Source: Verrucomicrobia bacterium UBA1183
Lineage (GTDB): Bacteria; Verrucomicrobiota; Verrucomicrobiia; Opitutales; UBA9783
NCBI GenBank assembly: GCA_002309885.1
Contig: DBYP01000024.1
Span: 1 to 34,134, forward strand
Reading direction: 5' to 3'
DNA length: 34,134 nt
Below, one piece after another: positions 8,855-16,362 of this stretch (position 1 is the first letter of the stretch; each line of letters begins with the position of its first letter). The position numbers and the translations under genes were made by a program. The notes below the pieces were generated by a model, which was not told the origin of the DNA, ran no database searches, and saw nothing but the letters and a program-made list of their open reading frames with translations.

Positions 8855-9821
8855 CGTGCGCTAGGGAAATTTTTAGTGGGTAACGTTTTTTTGTTTTGCT
8901 TTTATTTTGCGTATGATAAAAATCAGCATACGTAATGGTATTCAATAAGAATTGGCGCAATGCTTCATCATCACTTGAAGGTTCGTGGTGGAACAAAAAT
9001 AAATGTTTAACGTGCGATTTCGCTGCCAATTTTACACCCATAAAATTATTGGAATGGCCCCAATTAACCTTTGTTACACTCGCAGTTGCCAAAGAATACA
9101 TCGCATCAAAGATGAGAATGTCGGCATCTCTAAAAAATTCAATAAATGGATAGCCATCCTCGTGCGCGTTTTCAGTATGCTCGCAATCCGTTGAATAGAC
9201 GATCGATTTCCCCTCTTTCTCAAAACGATAACCAAACGAAATCCCTGGGTGATTCTGCTGAATAGCTTTCATACTGAACCCACAACATTCAAAATTTTCC
9301 CATGGCATTTTGATATCAAATAGAATTTCAGCCCCAAGTGCTTTGAATGGTACCGGGAAACAGGGTGGTGTCATCTGATTGGTAAAGTATTCTTCTATAT
9401 TGGGATGATAACCATGAACGATGATCTTATTTCCCGGAATATAGGCAGGAGCAAAGAACGGAAAACCCTGAATATGATCCCAATGCAAGTGGGTCAAAAA
9501 TAAATGATAAGTACATGGGCGAGCAAAAACACCCGCTTTCGCATAAGCGATGCCGAGATCTCTCAGACCGGTTCCTGCATCACAAATCATGAATTCATCG
9601 GGCGTTCCCGACTCGATTTCAATACAAGATGTATTAACCCCACACGTATGCGTTAAATCGTAAGGGATTGTTTGCAAATAATCATCTATCGATTGTCCTT
9701 CTTTAATCCTCGTCTTAGGATCCGATGCATAAGCAATATTCTGTTTCAAATACTTTTGAAGATGTTCTGATGTAAACGTCGAAGGTAACGAACCCCTTGT
9801 GCCCCAAAATTTTACTTTCAT
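8832..9821 (-). CDS. Metallo-beta-lactamase-fold hydrolase
   Basis: The 329-aa protein begins MKVKFWGTRGSLP, the usual first strand of this superfamily's phosphodiesterase/PhnP-like members. It has the metal motif HLHWDH (His111, His113, Asp115, His116). Further ligands are likely in STDCEH (Asp) and LFLFHHE (His). No signal peptide is present, so it is cytoplasmic. Substrate cannot be told from sequence; cyclic nucleotide phosphodiesterase-type activity is one possibility. It heads an apparent operon with the two pseudopilin genes, overlapping the first by 23 nt, so a link to pilus regulation is possible but only by position. A TTGCAA-17-TAAGAT promoter candidate sits 7 nt before the ATG. 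Confidence 0.88.
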   Translation of the reverse strand: MKVKFWGTRGSLPSTFTSEHLQKYLKQNIAYASDPKTRIKEGQSIDDYLQTIPYDLTHTCGVNTSCIEIESGTPDEFMICDAGTGLRDLGIAYAKAGVFARPCTYHLFLTHLHWDHIQGFPFFAPAYIPGNKIIVHGYHPNIEEYFTNQMTPPCFPVPFKALGAEILFDIKMPWENFECCGFSMKAIQQNHPGISFGYRFEKEGKSIVYSTDCEHTENAHEDGYPFIEFFRDADILIFDAMYSLATASVTKVNWGHSNNFMGVKLAAKSHVKHLFLFHHEPSSDDEALRQFLLNTITYADFYHTQNKSKTKKRYPLKISLAHDGQEVEI

Positions 9822-9828
9822 CGTTCTA

Positions 9829-9857
9829 ATCTTACATTATTTTTTTTATAATTGCAA
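9829..9857 (-). promoter_or_regulatory. Candidate promoter of the hydrolase-pseudopilin operon
   Basis: On the minus strand TTGCAA (9857-9852), 17 bp and TAAGAT (9834-9829) lie 7 nt before the ATG at 9821, which would place transcription start at the start codon. An alternative is TTGACA (9879-9874), 17 bp and TGCAAT (9856-9851), with a 29-nt leader. Both are plausible in this AT-rich divergent region. Confidence 0.4.
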
Positions 9858-9872
9858 TTTATAATTTTTATC

Positions 9873-9901
9873 TTGTCAAAATTTTGAATTTTTTGGATCA
9901 T
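9873..9901 (+). promoter_or_regulatory. Candidate promoter of glyA
   Basis: TTGTCA (9873-9878), a 17-bp spacer and GATCAT (9896-9901) end 7 nt before the glyA ATG, again predicting a transcript that begins at or next to the start codon. AGGA at 9902-9905 could alternatively be a short ribosome-binding site of a longer transcript. Confidence 0.4.
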
Positions 9902-9908
9902 AGGAACC

Positions 9909-11159
9909 ATGAATATTCCCGTTCAAACGCTTGAATTATTTGATCCTGAAATTGCAAATTTAATCCATCAAGAAAAAGTTCGTCAAGAGACGGGCTTGGA
10001 ATTAATCGCTTCTGAAAATTTCACACTACCTGCCGTTATGGAAGCTGTCGGCAGTGTTTTGACCAACAAATATGCCGAAGGTTATCCACAAAAGCGTTAC
10101 TATGGAGGATGCCAATTTGTGGATGAAATTGAGCAACTGGCAATCGATCGTGCTAAAGCGCTTTTTGGAGCTGAACACGCCAATGTTCAACCGCATTCGG
10201 GCACTCAAGCAAATGTTGCGGTTTACTTATCTGTTTTGAAACCCGGCGATAAGCTCTTAACCATGCGTTTAGACTGCGGTGGCCATTTATCGCACGGCTA
10301 TTCGAAAAATATCAGCGGCATGCTTTTCAATGTCGTGCATTATGGCGTAAACCTTCAAACGGGGTGTATCGATTACGATCAATTGGAAGAAGTTGCTATG
10401 CGTGAAAAACCCAATATGATCACCGTAGGAGCTTCGGCTTATCCACGTATTATCGATTTTGAACGCATGGGCGCGATTGCAAAAAAGTGCGGCGCCTATT
10501 TGTTGGCGGATATTGCACATATTGCGGGCTTGGTTGCCGCTGGATTGCATCCTTCCCCAGTACCCTATGCCGACTTTGTAACGACCACGACGCATAAAAC
10601 CTTGCGCGGCCCCCGTGGTGGATTGATTTTGTGTAAAGAGTGTTATGCGAAGGCCTTAGATTCTATCGTATTTCCTGGAACACAAGGTGGGCCATTGATG
10701 CACGTGATTGCCGGTAAAGCCGTTTGCTTTAAACAAGCTTTGATGCCTGCATTTAAAGCATATCAGCGTGCCATTATTGAAAATACGAAATGCTTGGCAG
10801 ATCAGTTTAAATCCAAAGGCTACAAGCTAGTCGGTGATGGTACCGACAATCATTTACTCTTGATAGACTTGCGGGTTTCTCACCCGGAAATGACCGGCAA
10901 ACAAGCACAGGAACTTTTGGAAGCTAACAAGATTACCGTCAATCGCAATACAATACCTGGCGAAACACGTAGCCCCTTCCAAACGAGCGGCTTGCGCATT
11001 GGTTCAGCAGCATTAACGTCGCGCGGTATGGGAGTAAAGGAGATGGAACGCATTGCGGACTTAATCCATCAAACCTTGCAAGAAGGTAATCCCACGGGTA
11101 ACGAAAGCATCCGCGCTTCGGTATTGAGTTTGTGCGAACAATTCCCACTCCCCTATTGA
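9909..11159 (+). CDS. glyA: Serine hydroxymethyltransferase
   Basis: A PLP enzyme that interconverts serine and glycine while charging tetrahydrofolate with a one-carbon unit, in the cytoplasm. The 416-aa length is normal. Visible family signatures are the N-terminal ELIASENFTLPAVMEA, NKYAEGYPQKRYYGGCQFVD, QPHSGTQANVAVY, LADIAHIAGLVAAG, and the cofactor-binding TTTTHKTLRGPRGG with the Schiff-base Lys near residue 229. The C-terminal TSGLRIGSAALTSRGM is also typical. It is transcribed alone, divergent from the hydrolase operon and convergent with miaA, with a three-hairpin repeat 6 bp after its stop. Confidence 0.98.
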   Translation: MNIPVQTLELFDPEIANLIHQEKVRQETGLELIASENFTLPAVMEAVGSVLTNKYAEGYPQKRYYGGCQFVDEIEQLAIDRAKALFGAEHANVQPHSGTQANVAVYLSVLKPGDKLLTMRLDCGGHLSHGYSKNISGMLFNVVHYGVNLQTGCIDYDQLEEVAMREKPNMITVGASAYPRIIDFERMGAIAKKCGAYLLADIAHIAGLVAAGLHPSPVPYADFVTTTTHKTLRGPRGGLILCKECYAKALDSIVFPGTQGGPLMHVIAGKAVCFKQALMPAFKAYQRAIIENTKCLADQFKSKGYKLVGDGTDNHLLLIDLRVSHPEMTGKQAQELLEANKITVNRNTIPGETRSPFQTSGLRIGSAALTSRGMGVKEMERIADLIHQTLQEGNPTGNESIRASVLSLCEQFPLPY

Positions 11160-11165
11160 TGCTTC

Positions 11166-11290
11166 TAAGGGAACTTTTTGAAAAAAGTTTCCCTTAAACC
11201 CTCAAAAACTTTTTCTTTATTTTGCAACACGGTTGCAAAATGACAAAAGTCTTAAGGGAGTTTGAGGGATTTTTTACAAAAAATCCTTCA
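11166..11290 (-). repeat. Three-hairpin repeat, copy 4 (short subfamily)
   Basis: Inverted orientation like copy 2: terminal hairpin first, then central stem TTTTGCAAC/GTTGCAAAA with plus-strand loop ACG, then the AT-rich hairpin ATTTTTTACAAAAAAT; no GC hairpin. It begins 6 bp after the glyA stop, in the convergent glyA-miaA gap. A degenerate version of the outer end (ATAAGGTAGACTAT) may remain near 11356-11369. Confidence 0.9.
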
Positions 11291-11303
11291 AAGCACAAAA
11301 AAG

Positions 11304-11329
11304 CTAATGTATAATATATTATACGTTAG
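11304..11329. repeat. 26-bp near-perfect palindrome
   Basis: CTAATGTATAATA followed by TATTATACGTTAG is self-complementary except for one mismatched pair. It lies between repeat copy 4 and the terminator-like hairpin at 11375 and is not part of the common repeat modules. It could be an operator or a cruciform remnant; function unknown. Confidence 0.5.
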
Positions 11330-11374
11330 AACGTATTACGGATAGTTTATTAAACATAAGGTAGACTATAAAGC

Positions 11375-11402
11375 AAGGAAACTTTTTTCAAAAAGTTTCC
11401 TT
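11375..11402 (-). terminator. Hairpin terminator of miaA, a solo module of the repeat family
   Basis: AAGGAAACTTTTTT-CAAAAAGTTTCCTT forms a nearly perfect stem and equals the terminal hairpin of the dispersed repeat, present here without the rest. On the minus strand it begins just after the miaA stop and the stem contains T-runs, so it likely ends the miaA transcript. Confidence 0.6.
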
Positions 11403-11403
11403 A

Positions 11404-12285
11404 TTATAAATACAAATAATGGTTAAAATGAATTTGGTAACGGAACCATGTCATTTGCTTTTTCACCAATGCGTAGGTGTTTTGAACGATCTGTTCGTGA
11501 AGTTGTTCTCGAGAAATTTCACCCGATAAATAGGCTATCGTTTCCCGATAACCAATAGCTGCTGCTGCGGGTGTATTCGGAACAAGCTGCTTGTTATCCA
11601 ACAATCCTTTTACTTCCTCCAACAAGCCATTATTTAACATAGCTTGAGCCCTTTGGCGAATGCGCCATCGCAATAGCTCAATAGGCGTCTGAATAAGAAA
11701 CGTTTCCTTAGGTAAATAAGAAAACGGATTTTCTTGGTGATACAATTCATCTTCCAATTCCTGCAACGTTTTTCCAGTTGCCCAACACCGCGCTAAAGCT
11801 TTTTTTACTTTGCGTAAATTCTTAAAATCAATGACCAAATCCTGCGCATGATTTATTTCTTTTAAAAGTTTTACTAGCAAATCGATACCGCCACACTCCT
11901 CCAAATACAAAATTTTCTGTTCTATTTCCTCCGGAATGGCAACATCATCCGCAACAGGCGCCAAAAAACTTTTTAAGTAAAAACCCGAACCGCCGACCAC
12001 CAAAACATTGTGCCCTCGATTGATAATATCTTGAACACATTTATGCGCATAATTTACATAATCCTTTACCGAAAAATATTCGTTCGGCGCAACGATATCA
12101 ATACCCCAATGTTTTACGCTATTTTGCTCAGAAAGGGTTGGCTTTGCCGTCCCAATATCCATGCCTTTATAAAAACAGAAAGCATCACAGGAAAGAATTT
12201 CACAATCATGTCGTTGCGCAAAATCAATAGAAAATGCGGTCTTCCCAGAAGTTGTTGGACCAGCTAATAAATAAAGTTTGGACAT
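11404..12285 (-). CDS. miaA: tRNA dimethylallyltransferase
   Basis: Transfers a dimethylallyl group to A37 of tRNAs that read UNN codons. The 293-aa product has the P-loop AGPTTSGKT near the N-terminus, CDAFCFYKGMDIGTAKP, VVGGSGFYLKSF, the DFKNLRKVKKAL segment, a PAAAAIGYRE motif and the C-terminal KKQMTWFRYQ. The usual Asp-Ser-x-Gln-x-Tyr motif is DAFCFY here: Asp and Tyr kept, Ser and Gln replaced. The start is the Met before SKLYLLAG (12285); a longer reading to 12354 adds residues not typical of MiaA. Its start overlaps the end of the upstream TPR lipoprotein by 22 nt, so the two are translated from one message. Confidence 0.96.
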   Translation of the reverse strand: MSKLYLLAGPTTSGKTAFSIDFAQRHDCEILSCDAFCFYKGMDIGTAKPTLSEQNSVKHWGIDIVAPNEYFSVKDYVNYAHKCVQDIINRGHNVLVVGGSGFYLKSFLAPVADDVAIPEEIEQKILYLEECGGIDLLVKLLKEINHAQDLVIDFKNLRKVKKALARCWATGKTLQELEDELYHQENPFSYLPKETFLIQTPIELLRWRIRQRAQAMLNNGLLEEVKGLLDNKQLVPNTPAAAAIGYRETIAYLSGEISREQLHEQIVQNTYALVKKQMTWFRYQIHFNHYLYL

Positions 12286-13163
12286 AATGGATCGAGGGTA
12301 TCTGTAAAATGCTTTTGCGGAATGTATGGTACACCAAACCACTGTAACGTACATTCAATTTCTTGCTGCGTCGCGCAAATATCGTGCGGGATAACGACTT
12401 CCTTGATTTCCGTTTCAGCAACCTCAACGGTTTCCTTATAAGCGTATTTCGTATATAATTCCGGGTGCTTTTGCAAAAAATTCACATCCAATGCCTTTAA
12501 TTTTTGAATATAAAACATCGCTTTATGACGATCGTTATGCGCATCCGCTACCTTTAGGAGGATTTCCAACGTCGCTACATCGTCTGGCTGAATTTTCAAT
12601 ACTCTCCTCCCCCAAAACTTAGCTGCTTCCAGCATACCGTTATTATAACAAAGCTCAGGCAATTTTTTTATGAAACTTCCCTTTTTAACGGGAATCATTT
12701 CCAATCCATTGAAGTAAGCCGTTAGCGCAGTTGCCGGATGCCCCAGTTGTTCTTCGATAGCGGATAACTTGAACCAAATGGAATGGTCCTGCGGATTGAG
12801 CTCCAAATAAAGCCGATAACAACGTCCTGCCGAATAAATATCCCCCAATTGACAATAGATTTCTGCTGCATGAAATGCACATTCGATGTATTGCTTATCG
12901 ATATCCGCATGGAATAATTGTTCAAATGTTTGTGCTGCTAAAAGGTTTTCATTGTTTTCTTCATAAAGGAATGCTAATGTTTCCAACAAATCCAAGTTTT
13001 TATAAACATCTTTATGGACGAGATAATCGATAGCTGCCTGCGTTTGGTGATCTTTGCGAAACGATTCGACCGTTCCCAATATTTCAGCAATATTTTCCGA
13101 TCGCTGCTGCATCTGACATCCGCACAAAAGTAAAACAAGAACTCGTGTTACCAGGGACAACAT
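12264..13163 (-). CDS. TPR-repeat lipoprotein
   Basis: The 299-aa product starts MLSLVTRVLVLLLCGCQ, a lipoprotein signal with Cys in the LCGC lipobox, predicting a lipid-anchored envelope protein. The rest is helical with tetratricopeptide-like units (for example AFHAAEIYCQLGDIYSAGRC, then SIWFKLSAIEEQLGHPATAL), about five or six helix pairs from residue 60 to 230. TPR arrays bind protein partners; no partner is evident. I chose Met7 of the longest reading because a TTGCCA-16-TGAAAT promoter candidate ends 7 nt before it. The 3' end overlaps miaA by 22 nt. Confidence 0.85.
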   Translation of the reverse strand: MLSLVTRVLVLLLCGCQMQQRSENIAEILGTVESFRKDHQTQAAIDYLVHKDVYKNLDLLETLAFLYEENNENLLAAQTFEQLFHADIDKQYIECAFHAAEIYCQLGDIYSAGRCYRLYLELNPQDHSIWFKLSAIEEQLGHPATALTAYFNGLEMIPVKKGSFIKKLPELCYNNGMLEAAKFWGRRVLKIQPDDVATLEILLKVADAHNDRHKAMFYIQKLKALDVNFLQKHPELYTKYAYKETVEVAETEIKEVVIPHDICATQQEIECTLQWFGVPYIPQKHFTDTLDPLCPNFIY

Positions 13164-13170
13164 ACCCTCT

Positions 13171-13198
13171 ATTTCAAACAAAAAAACGATATTGGCAA
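13171..13198 (-). promoter_or_regulatory. Candidate promoter of the TPR lipoprotein-miaA operon
   Basis: On the minus strand TTGCCA (13198-13193), 16 bp and TGAAAT (13176-13171) lie 7 nt before the ATG at 13163. Matches to consensus are 5/6 and 4/6. The position implies little or no 5' leader and supports the shorter start. Confidence 0.45.
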
Positions 13199-13229
13199 TC
13201 CCAAAATAAGGCAGACCTGTAACCTCAAT

Positions 13230-13434
13230 TCTAGAGCGTGTCTACATAAGTTAAAATACGACAACTTTGAGGGATTTTTTGTAAAAAATCCCTCAAACTC
13301 CCTTAAAATTTTTGTCATTTTGCAACCATGTTGCAAAATAAGGAAAAAGTTTTTGAGGGTCTAAGGGAAACTTTTTTCAAAAAGTTCCCTTATGACTTAT
13401 TCTTTTATGTTATCTCCCATGTATACGCTCTAAA
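13230..13434 (+). repeat. Three-hairpin repeat, copy 5 (short subfamily, extended ends)
   Basis: The core is 13268-13392: AT hairpin GGGATTTTTTGTAAAAAATC, CTCCCTTAAAA, central stem TTTTGCAAC/GTTGCAAAA with loop CAT, GAGGGTCTAAGGGAAA, terminal hairpin. The outer ends are inverted: TCTAGAGCGTGTCTACAT on the left and ATGTATACGCTCTAAA on the right share TAGAGCGT and ACAT. It lies between divergently transcribed genes, so here it cannot be a simple 3'-end terminator of a neighbour. Confidence 0.88.
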
Positions 13435-13519
13435 ATATACAAACAAAATGCAGAAAAGGCACCTCCCGTGTTTCATTACAAACTTGCCAAAAAAAAATGT
13501 TTCTGTTAATGTTGGAAAT

Positions 13520-14263
13520 ATGAGAACAATTTATGGGAAAACATTTTTGCGTTTAGTGCAAGATCCGGGATTTTTGCTCGCGGTTGCAAATGCTTTGCTT
13601 TTTTCACGCAATAGTTTACTTTCTTTTTTTGTTATCATAATAGCGTTGATCGCCATTGTTGCATTAAAGAGTTATGCTTGTGCCTCCGTGCCACAATCAC
13701 CGTGTTTACAACTCTTACATCGCATCGGACAAAAATCGTTCGTTGGGCTTGAAATTATCGGCTATGCTTGCTTAATCGTCGCTTTTATCGCCATGACACA
13801 GCAGTTGTTTATCGAATTTGTATGTTCTTTCTGTTTCGGATTGGCAAATCTACTGCTTTCGTTCCGCTATACTCCCAATTCCGTTATATCGCAACAGAAT
13901 TGGGATCTTGTATTAAAAAACGTTCGTACCAATACATCCCTAACACCATTCTTTCTGGCATTGCTCCAAGAACCTATCTTCCTTATCTGCGTCGGCTATC
14001 TTCATGCAGGACTCGCTGCTGGCAATGAGGCACTTTGGATCCTACCCATTATCTGCATTGTACCCTACATCACGATTAAGAAACCATACCTCAATCGTGC
14101 CATACCTCAAGGTGCCCTCTGCTTCTGTGCACTTTGGTTTACTATTATCGCCCTATCCCACCACATCTGGGTTCTCGCTGTATCCAATGCACTCTGTACA
14201 TTTGCTTATGTAGAAATCACTTACCAGGAGCATAAACTTTTCTTATCTAAACAAAACCGATAA
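13520..14263 (+). CDS. Polytopic membrane protein of unknown function
   Basis: The product (247 aa from the ATG at 13520) is very hydrophobic, with about six to eight membrane segments, for example LLSFFVIIIALIAIVAL, IIGYACLIVAFIAM, PIFLICVGYLHAGLAAG and ALCFCALWFTIIAL. Short basic loops (LSFRYTPNS, IKKPYLNRA) separate them and the tail EHKLFLSKQNR is charged. I do not recognise the family. Two earlier Met codons (13328, 13448) exist in frame, but the first lies inside repeat copy 5, and a TTGCCA box at 13484-13489 with GTTAAT at 13505-13510 suggests the promoter is inside the longer reading. tRNA-Pro follows 47 bp after the stop. Confidence 0.7.
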   Translation: MRTIYGKTFLRLVQDPGFLLAVANALLFSRNSLLSFFVIIIALIAIVALKSYACASVPQSPCLQLLHRIGQKSFVGLEIIGYACLIVAFIAMTQQLFIEFVCSFCFGLANLLLSFRYTPNSVISQQNWDLVLKNVRTNTSLTPFFLALLQEPIFLICVGYLHAGLAAGNEALWILPIICIVPYITIKKPYLNRAIPQGALCFCALWFTIIALSHHIWVLAVSNALCTFAYVEITYQEHKLFLSKQNR

Positions 14264-14269
14264 AAACAT

Positions 14270-14297
14270 TTGACTTTCCTAACGAACAACTTACCTT
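14270..14297 (+). promoter_or_regulatory. Promoter of tRNA-Pro and probably the ole/PilX-like genes
   Basis: TTGACT (14270-14275), 16 bp, TACCTT (14292-14297), then 13 nt to the mature tRNA 5' end. The -35 box lies 35 nt before the tRNA, exactly as at tRNA-Asn in this window. No other promoter is evident between the tRNA and oleA. Confidence 0.5.
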
Positions 14298-14310
14298 TTT
14301 GTTTGTTATC

Positions 14311-14388
14311 CGGGACGTAACTCAGTCTGGCTAGAGTGCATGCTTTGGGAGCATGAGGTCGTAGGTTCAAATCCTATCGTCCCGACCA
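14311..14388 (+). tRNA. tRNA-Pro(TGG)
   Basis: The acceptor stem CGGGACG pairs with CGTCCCG, followed by discriminator A and an encoded CCA (14386-14388). The anticodon stem CATGC/GCATG encloses the loop TTTGGGA, giving anticodon TGG (proline). The T arm has GTTCAAATC. oleA begins 14 nt after the CCA end. Confidence 0.97.
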
Positions 14389-14402
14389 CTTTTTTAAAGC
14401 TC

Positions 14403-15443
14403 ATGCATTTCAAAGATGTAGTTCTAGATTCAATGGCTTACGCCTTACCTGATGAGGTTTGGACGTCGGCAATGATAGAAGATGCACTGTCGCCATTGTA
14501 TCAGCGCTTGCATTTACCCTACGGTCGTTTAGCTGAAATGACCGGCATACAGGAACGCCGTCATTGGTCTTCCCATACGCTTCCATCAACTGCAGCCATT
14601 GAAGCCGGAGAGCGTTTGTTGCAGCAAAATGCTATCGATCGCACAACGATCGATACGCTTATTCATGCTTCGGTTTGTCGCAATCGACTCGAACCCGCCA
14701 CGGCAGCTTATGTTCACCAAGGCCTCAAGTTATCTGAAAAAACTCAAATTTTTGATTTATCCAACGCCTGCTTAGGTGTCTTGAATGCCGTTATCGTAGG
14801 TGCTTCTATGATTGAAGCTGGAACGGCGCGTTCGGTGCTTATTGTTTCCGGCGAAAATGGTCGTTCACTGCTAGATAATACCATCCATACATTAAATCAA
14901 GATACTACCTTGACGCGAAAAACGCTAAAACCTTATTTCGCAAATCTGACCATCGGTTCCGGAGCCGTTGCGCTATTATTGCGATCTGCAAAGGACGTTG
15001 CAGCCCCCAAACCGCTGCTTTTAGGTGGTGTTGTACGAACAGATTCTTCGGCAAATACGCTGTGCGAAGGACATTCGTCCGCATCCGGACTGGCCATGCA
15101 AACACAGGCCACAGCGTTATTGGAAGCCGGAATTCGTTTATCTTCAAGCGCTTGGCAGGATTTCAAAAACGAACTAGGTTGGTCTGAAAACACACCACAG
15201 CATATCATTACGCACCAAGTAGGATACCAGCATCAAAAAAGAATCTACGATGCACTTCATTTAGATATTGCGAAAGATTTTTCAACCTTTCCAAAATGTG
15301 GAAACACCGGATCGGTTGCCCTACCCTTGTCGTTGTGTCAGGCACAAGAAGCTCACCGCATCCGTAATTGCGAGAACGTACTGCTATTGGGCATCGGTAG
15401 CGGATTGAGCACAGCGATGCTGGGAATTTTGTGGCAGGAATAA
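14403..15443 (+). CDS. oleA: OleA-like thiolase-fold condensing enzyme (FabH/KAS III superfamily)
   Basis: In the Ole pathway OleA joins two fatty acyl-CoAs head to head into a beta-keto acid. The 346-aa product has the KAS III layout with the catalytic triad visible: Cys123 in SNACLGVLNAV, His271 in ITHQVGYQHQ, Asn301 in KCGNTGSVALPLSL. The closing GIGSGLSTAMLG is typical. The assignment over plain FabH rests on the immediate neighbour, an OleB-type hydrolase starting 4 nt downstream, and on the absence of fab genes nearby. The start is the ATG at 14403; a longer reading from 14340 would begin inside the tRNA. OleC and OleD genes are not in the window. Confidence 0.8.
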   Translation: MHFKDVVLDSMAYALPDEVWTSAMIEDALSPLYQRLHLPYGRLAEMTGIQERRHWSSHTLPSTAAIEAGERLLQQNAIDRTTIDTLIHASVCRNRLEPATAAYVHQGLKLSEKTQIFDLSNACLGVLNAVIVGASMIEAGTARSVLIVSGENGRSLLDNTIHTLNQDTTLTRKTLKPYFANLTIGSGAVALLLRSAKDVAAPKPLLLGGVVRTDSSANTLCEGHSSASGLAMQTQATALLEAGIRLSSSAWQDFKNELGWSENTPQHIITHQVGYQHQKRIYDALHLDIAKDFSTFPKCGNTGSVALPLSLCQAQEAHRIRNCENVLLLGIGSGLSTAMLGILWQE

Positions 15444-15447
15444 CATC

Positions 15448-16320
15448 ATGAAATTGCAAGCCATTTACCCGTTCAAACCGCATTTCTTCACTTTACCCGG
15501 ACAAAAGCATCGTATTCATTATGTAGATGAAGGTTCGGGTGAAACCGTGGTAATGTTACACGGAAATCCCACGTGGTCATTCTTTTATCGCAATCTGATT
15601 CAGTTTTTAAAACCTATGTATCGTTGCCTCGTGCCGGACCATATCGGGTGCGGGTTATCCGATAAACCACAGAAATATAATTATTGCCTTAAGCAACATA
15701 TTGAGAACACGCTGCAATGGTTAAAAGGCCTTAATGTAGGACGTTTCCATCTCATCGTACACGACTGGGGAGGCGCCATCGGCATGGGCGTTGCAATCCG
15801 TTGGCCTGCCAGTGTACAATCGCTTACCATTTTGAATTCGGCAGCATTTTTATCCGACAAAATGCCATTAAGAATTGGTTTATGCCGCATTCCATTTTTG
15901 GGACCTTGGGCAATAAAACATCTAAATATTTTCGCGAAAGCTGCCACACGGATGGCAACCTGCAAATTTTTAAACAAATCTGTCCGTCAGGGCTATCTTT
16001 ATCCTTACGATACGCCTAAACATCGCATCGCCATCAATGCTTTTGTTCAAGATATTCCGATGGATCCAACGCATCCCACGTACGACACCCTGGAAGAAAT
16101 TCAGAACAATTTGTGGCTTCTGAATAAAAAGCCCTGCTTGCTCGCTTGGGGGATGAAAGATTTTTGTTTCACACCAGAATTTCTAGAGCAATATCGCAAA
16201 TATTTTCCGGAAGCCGAAATTGAAGCCTTCCATGACGCCGGACATTATGTTCTAGAAGATGCTCAAGAAGAAATATTGCCACGCATAAGAAAGTTCTTAA
16301 TGCAGCATCCCATACGTTGA
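15448..16320 (+). CDS. oleB: OleB-like alpha/beta-hydrolase (haloalkane dehalogenase family)
   Basis: In the Ole pathway OleB decarboxylates the beta-lactone made by OleC to give the olefin. The 290-aa protein has LHGNPTWSFFYRN (oxyanion/halide-type loop), DHIGCGLSDKP, the nucleophile elbow VHDWGGAIG with Asp106, an acid in GMKDFCFTP and the catalytic His266 in DAGHYVLED. An Asp nucleophile followed by Trp is the haloalkane dehalogenase/OleB signature. Taken alone it could be annotated as a haloalkane dehalogenase; the oleA partner 4 nt upstream favours OleB. The next gene begins within about 45 nt on the same strand. Confidence 0.8.
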   Translation: MKLQAIYPFKPHFFTLPGQKHRIHYVDEGSGETVVMLHGNPTWSFFYRNLIQFLKPMYRCLVPDHIGCGLSDKPQKYNYCLKQHIENTLQWLKGLNVGRFHLIVHDWGGAIGMGVAIRWPASVQSLTILNSAAFLSDKMPLRIGLCRIPFLGPWAIKHLNIFAKAATRMATCKFLNKSVRQGYLYPYDTPKHRIAINAFVQDIPMDPTHPTYDTLEEIQNNLWLLNKKPCLLAWGMKDFCFTPEFLEQYRKYFPEAEIEAFHDAGHYVLEDAQEEILPRIRKFLMQHPIR

Positions 16321-16362
16321 TTTTCATTGCTAAAAAAACTAAATTCGTTTAAACTTGTATCT

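Noticed and set aside
13328..13519. Long N-terminal reading of the membrane protein from 13328
   Set aside because: Its first codons are the translated repeat copy 5, and a promoter-like TTGCCA lies inside it; the ATG at 13520 fits the membrane protein better.
14340..14402. Start of oleA at 14340
   Set aside because: It lies inside tRNA-Pro; the ATG at 14403 directly precedes the conserved domain.
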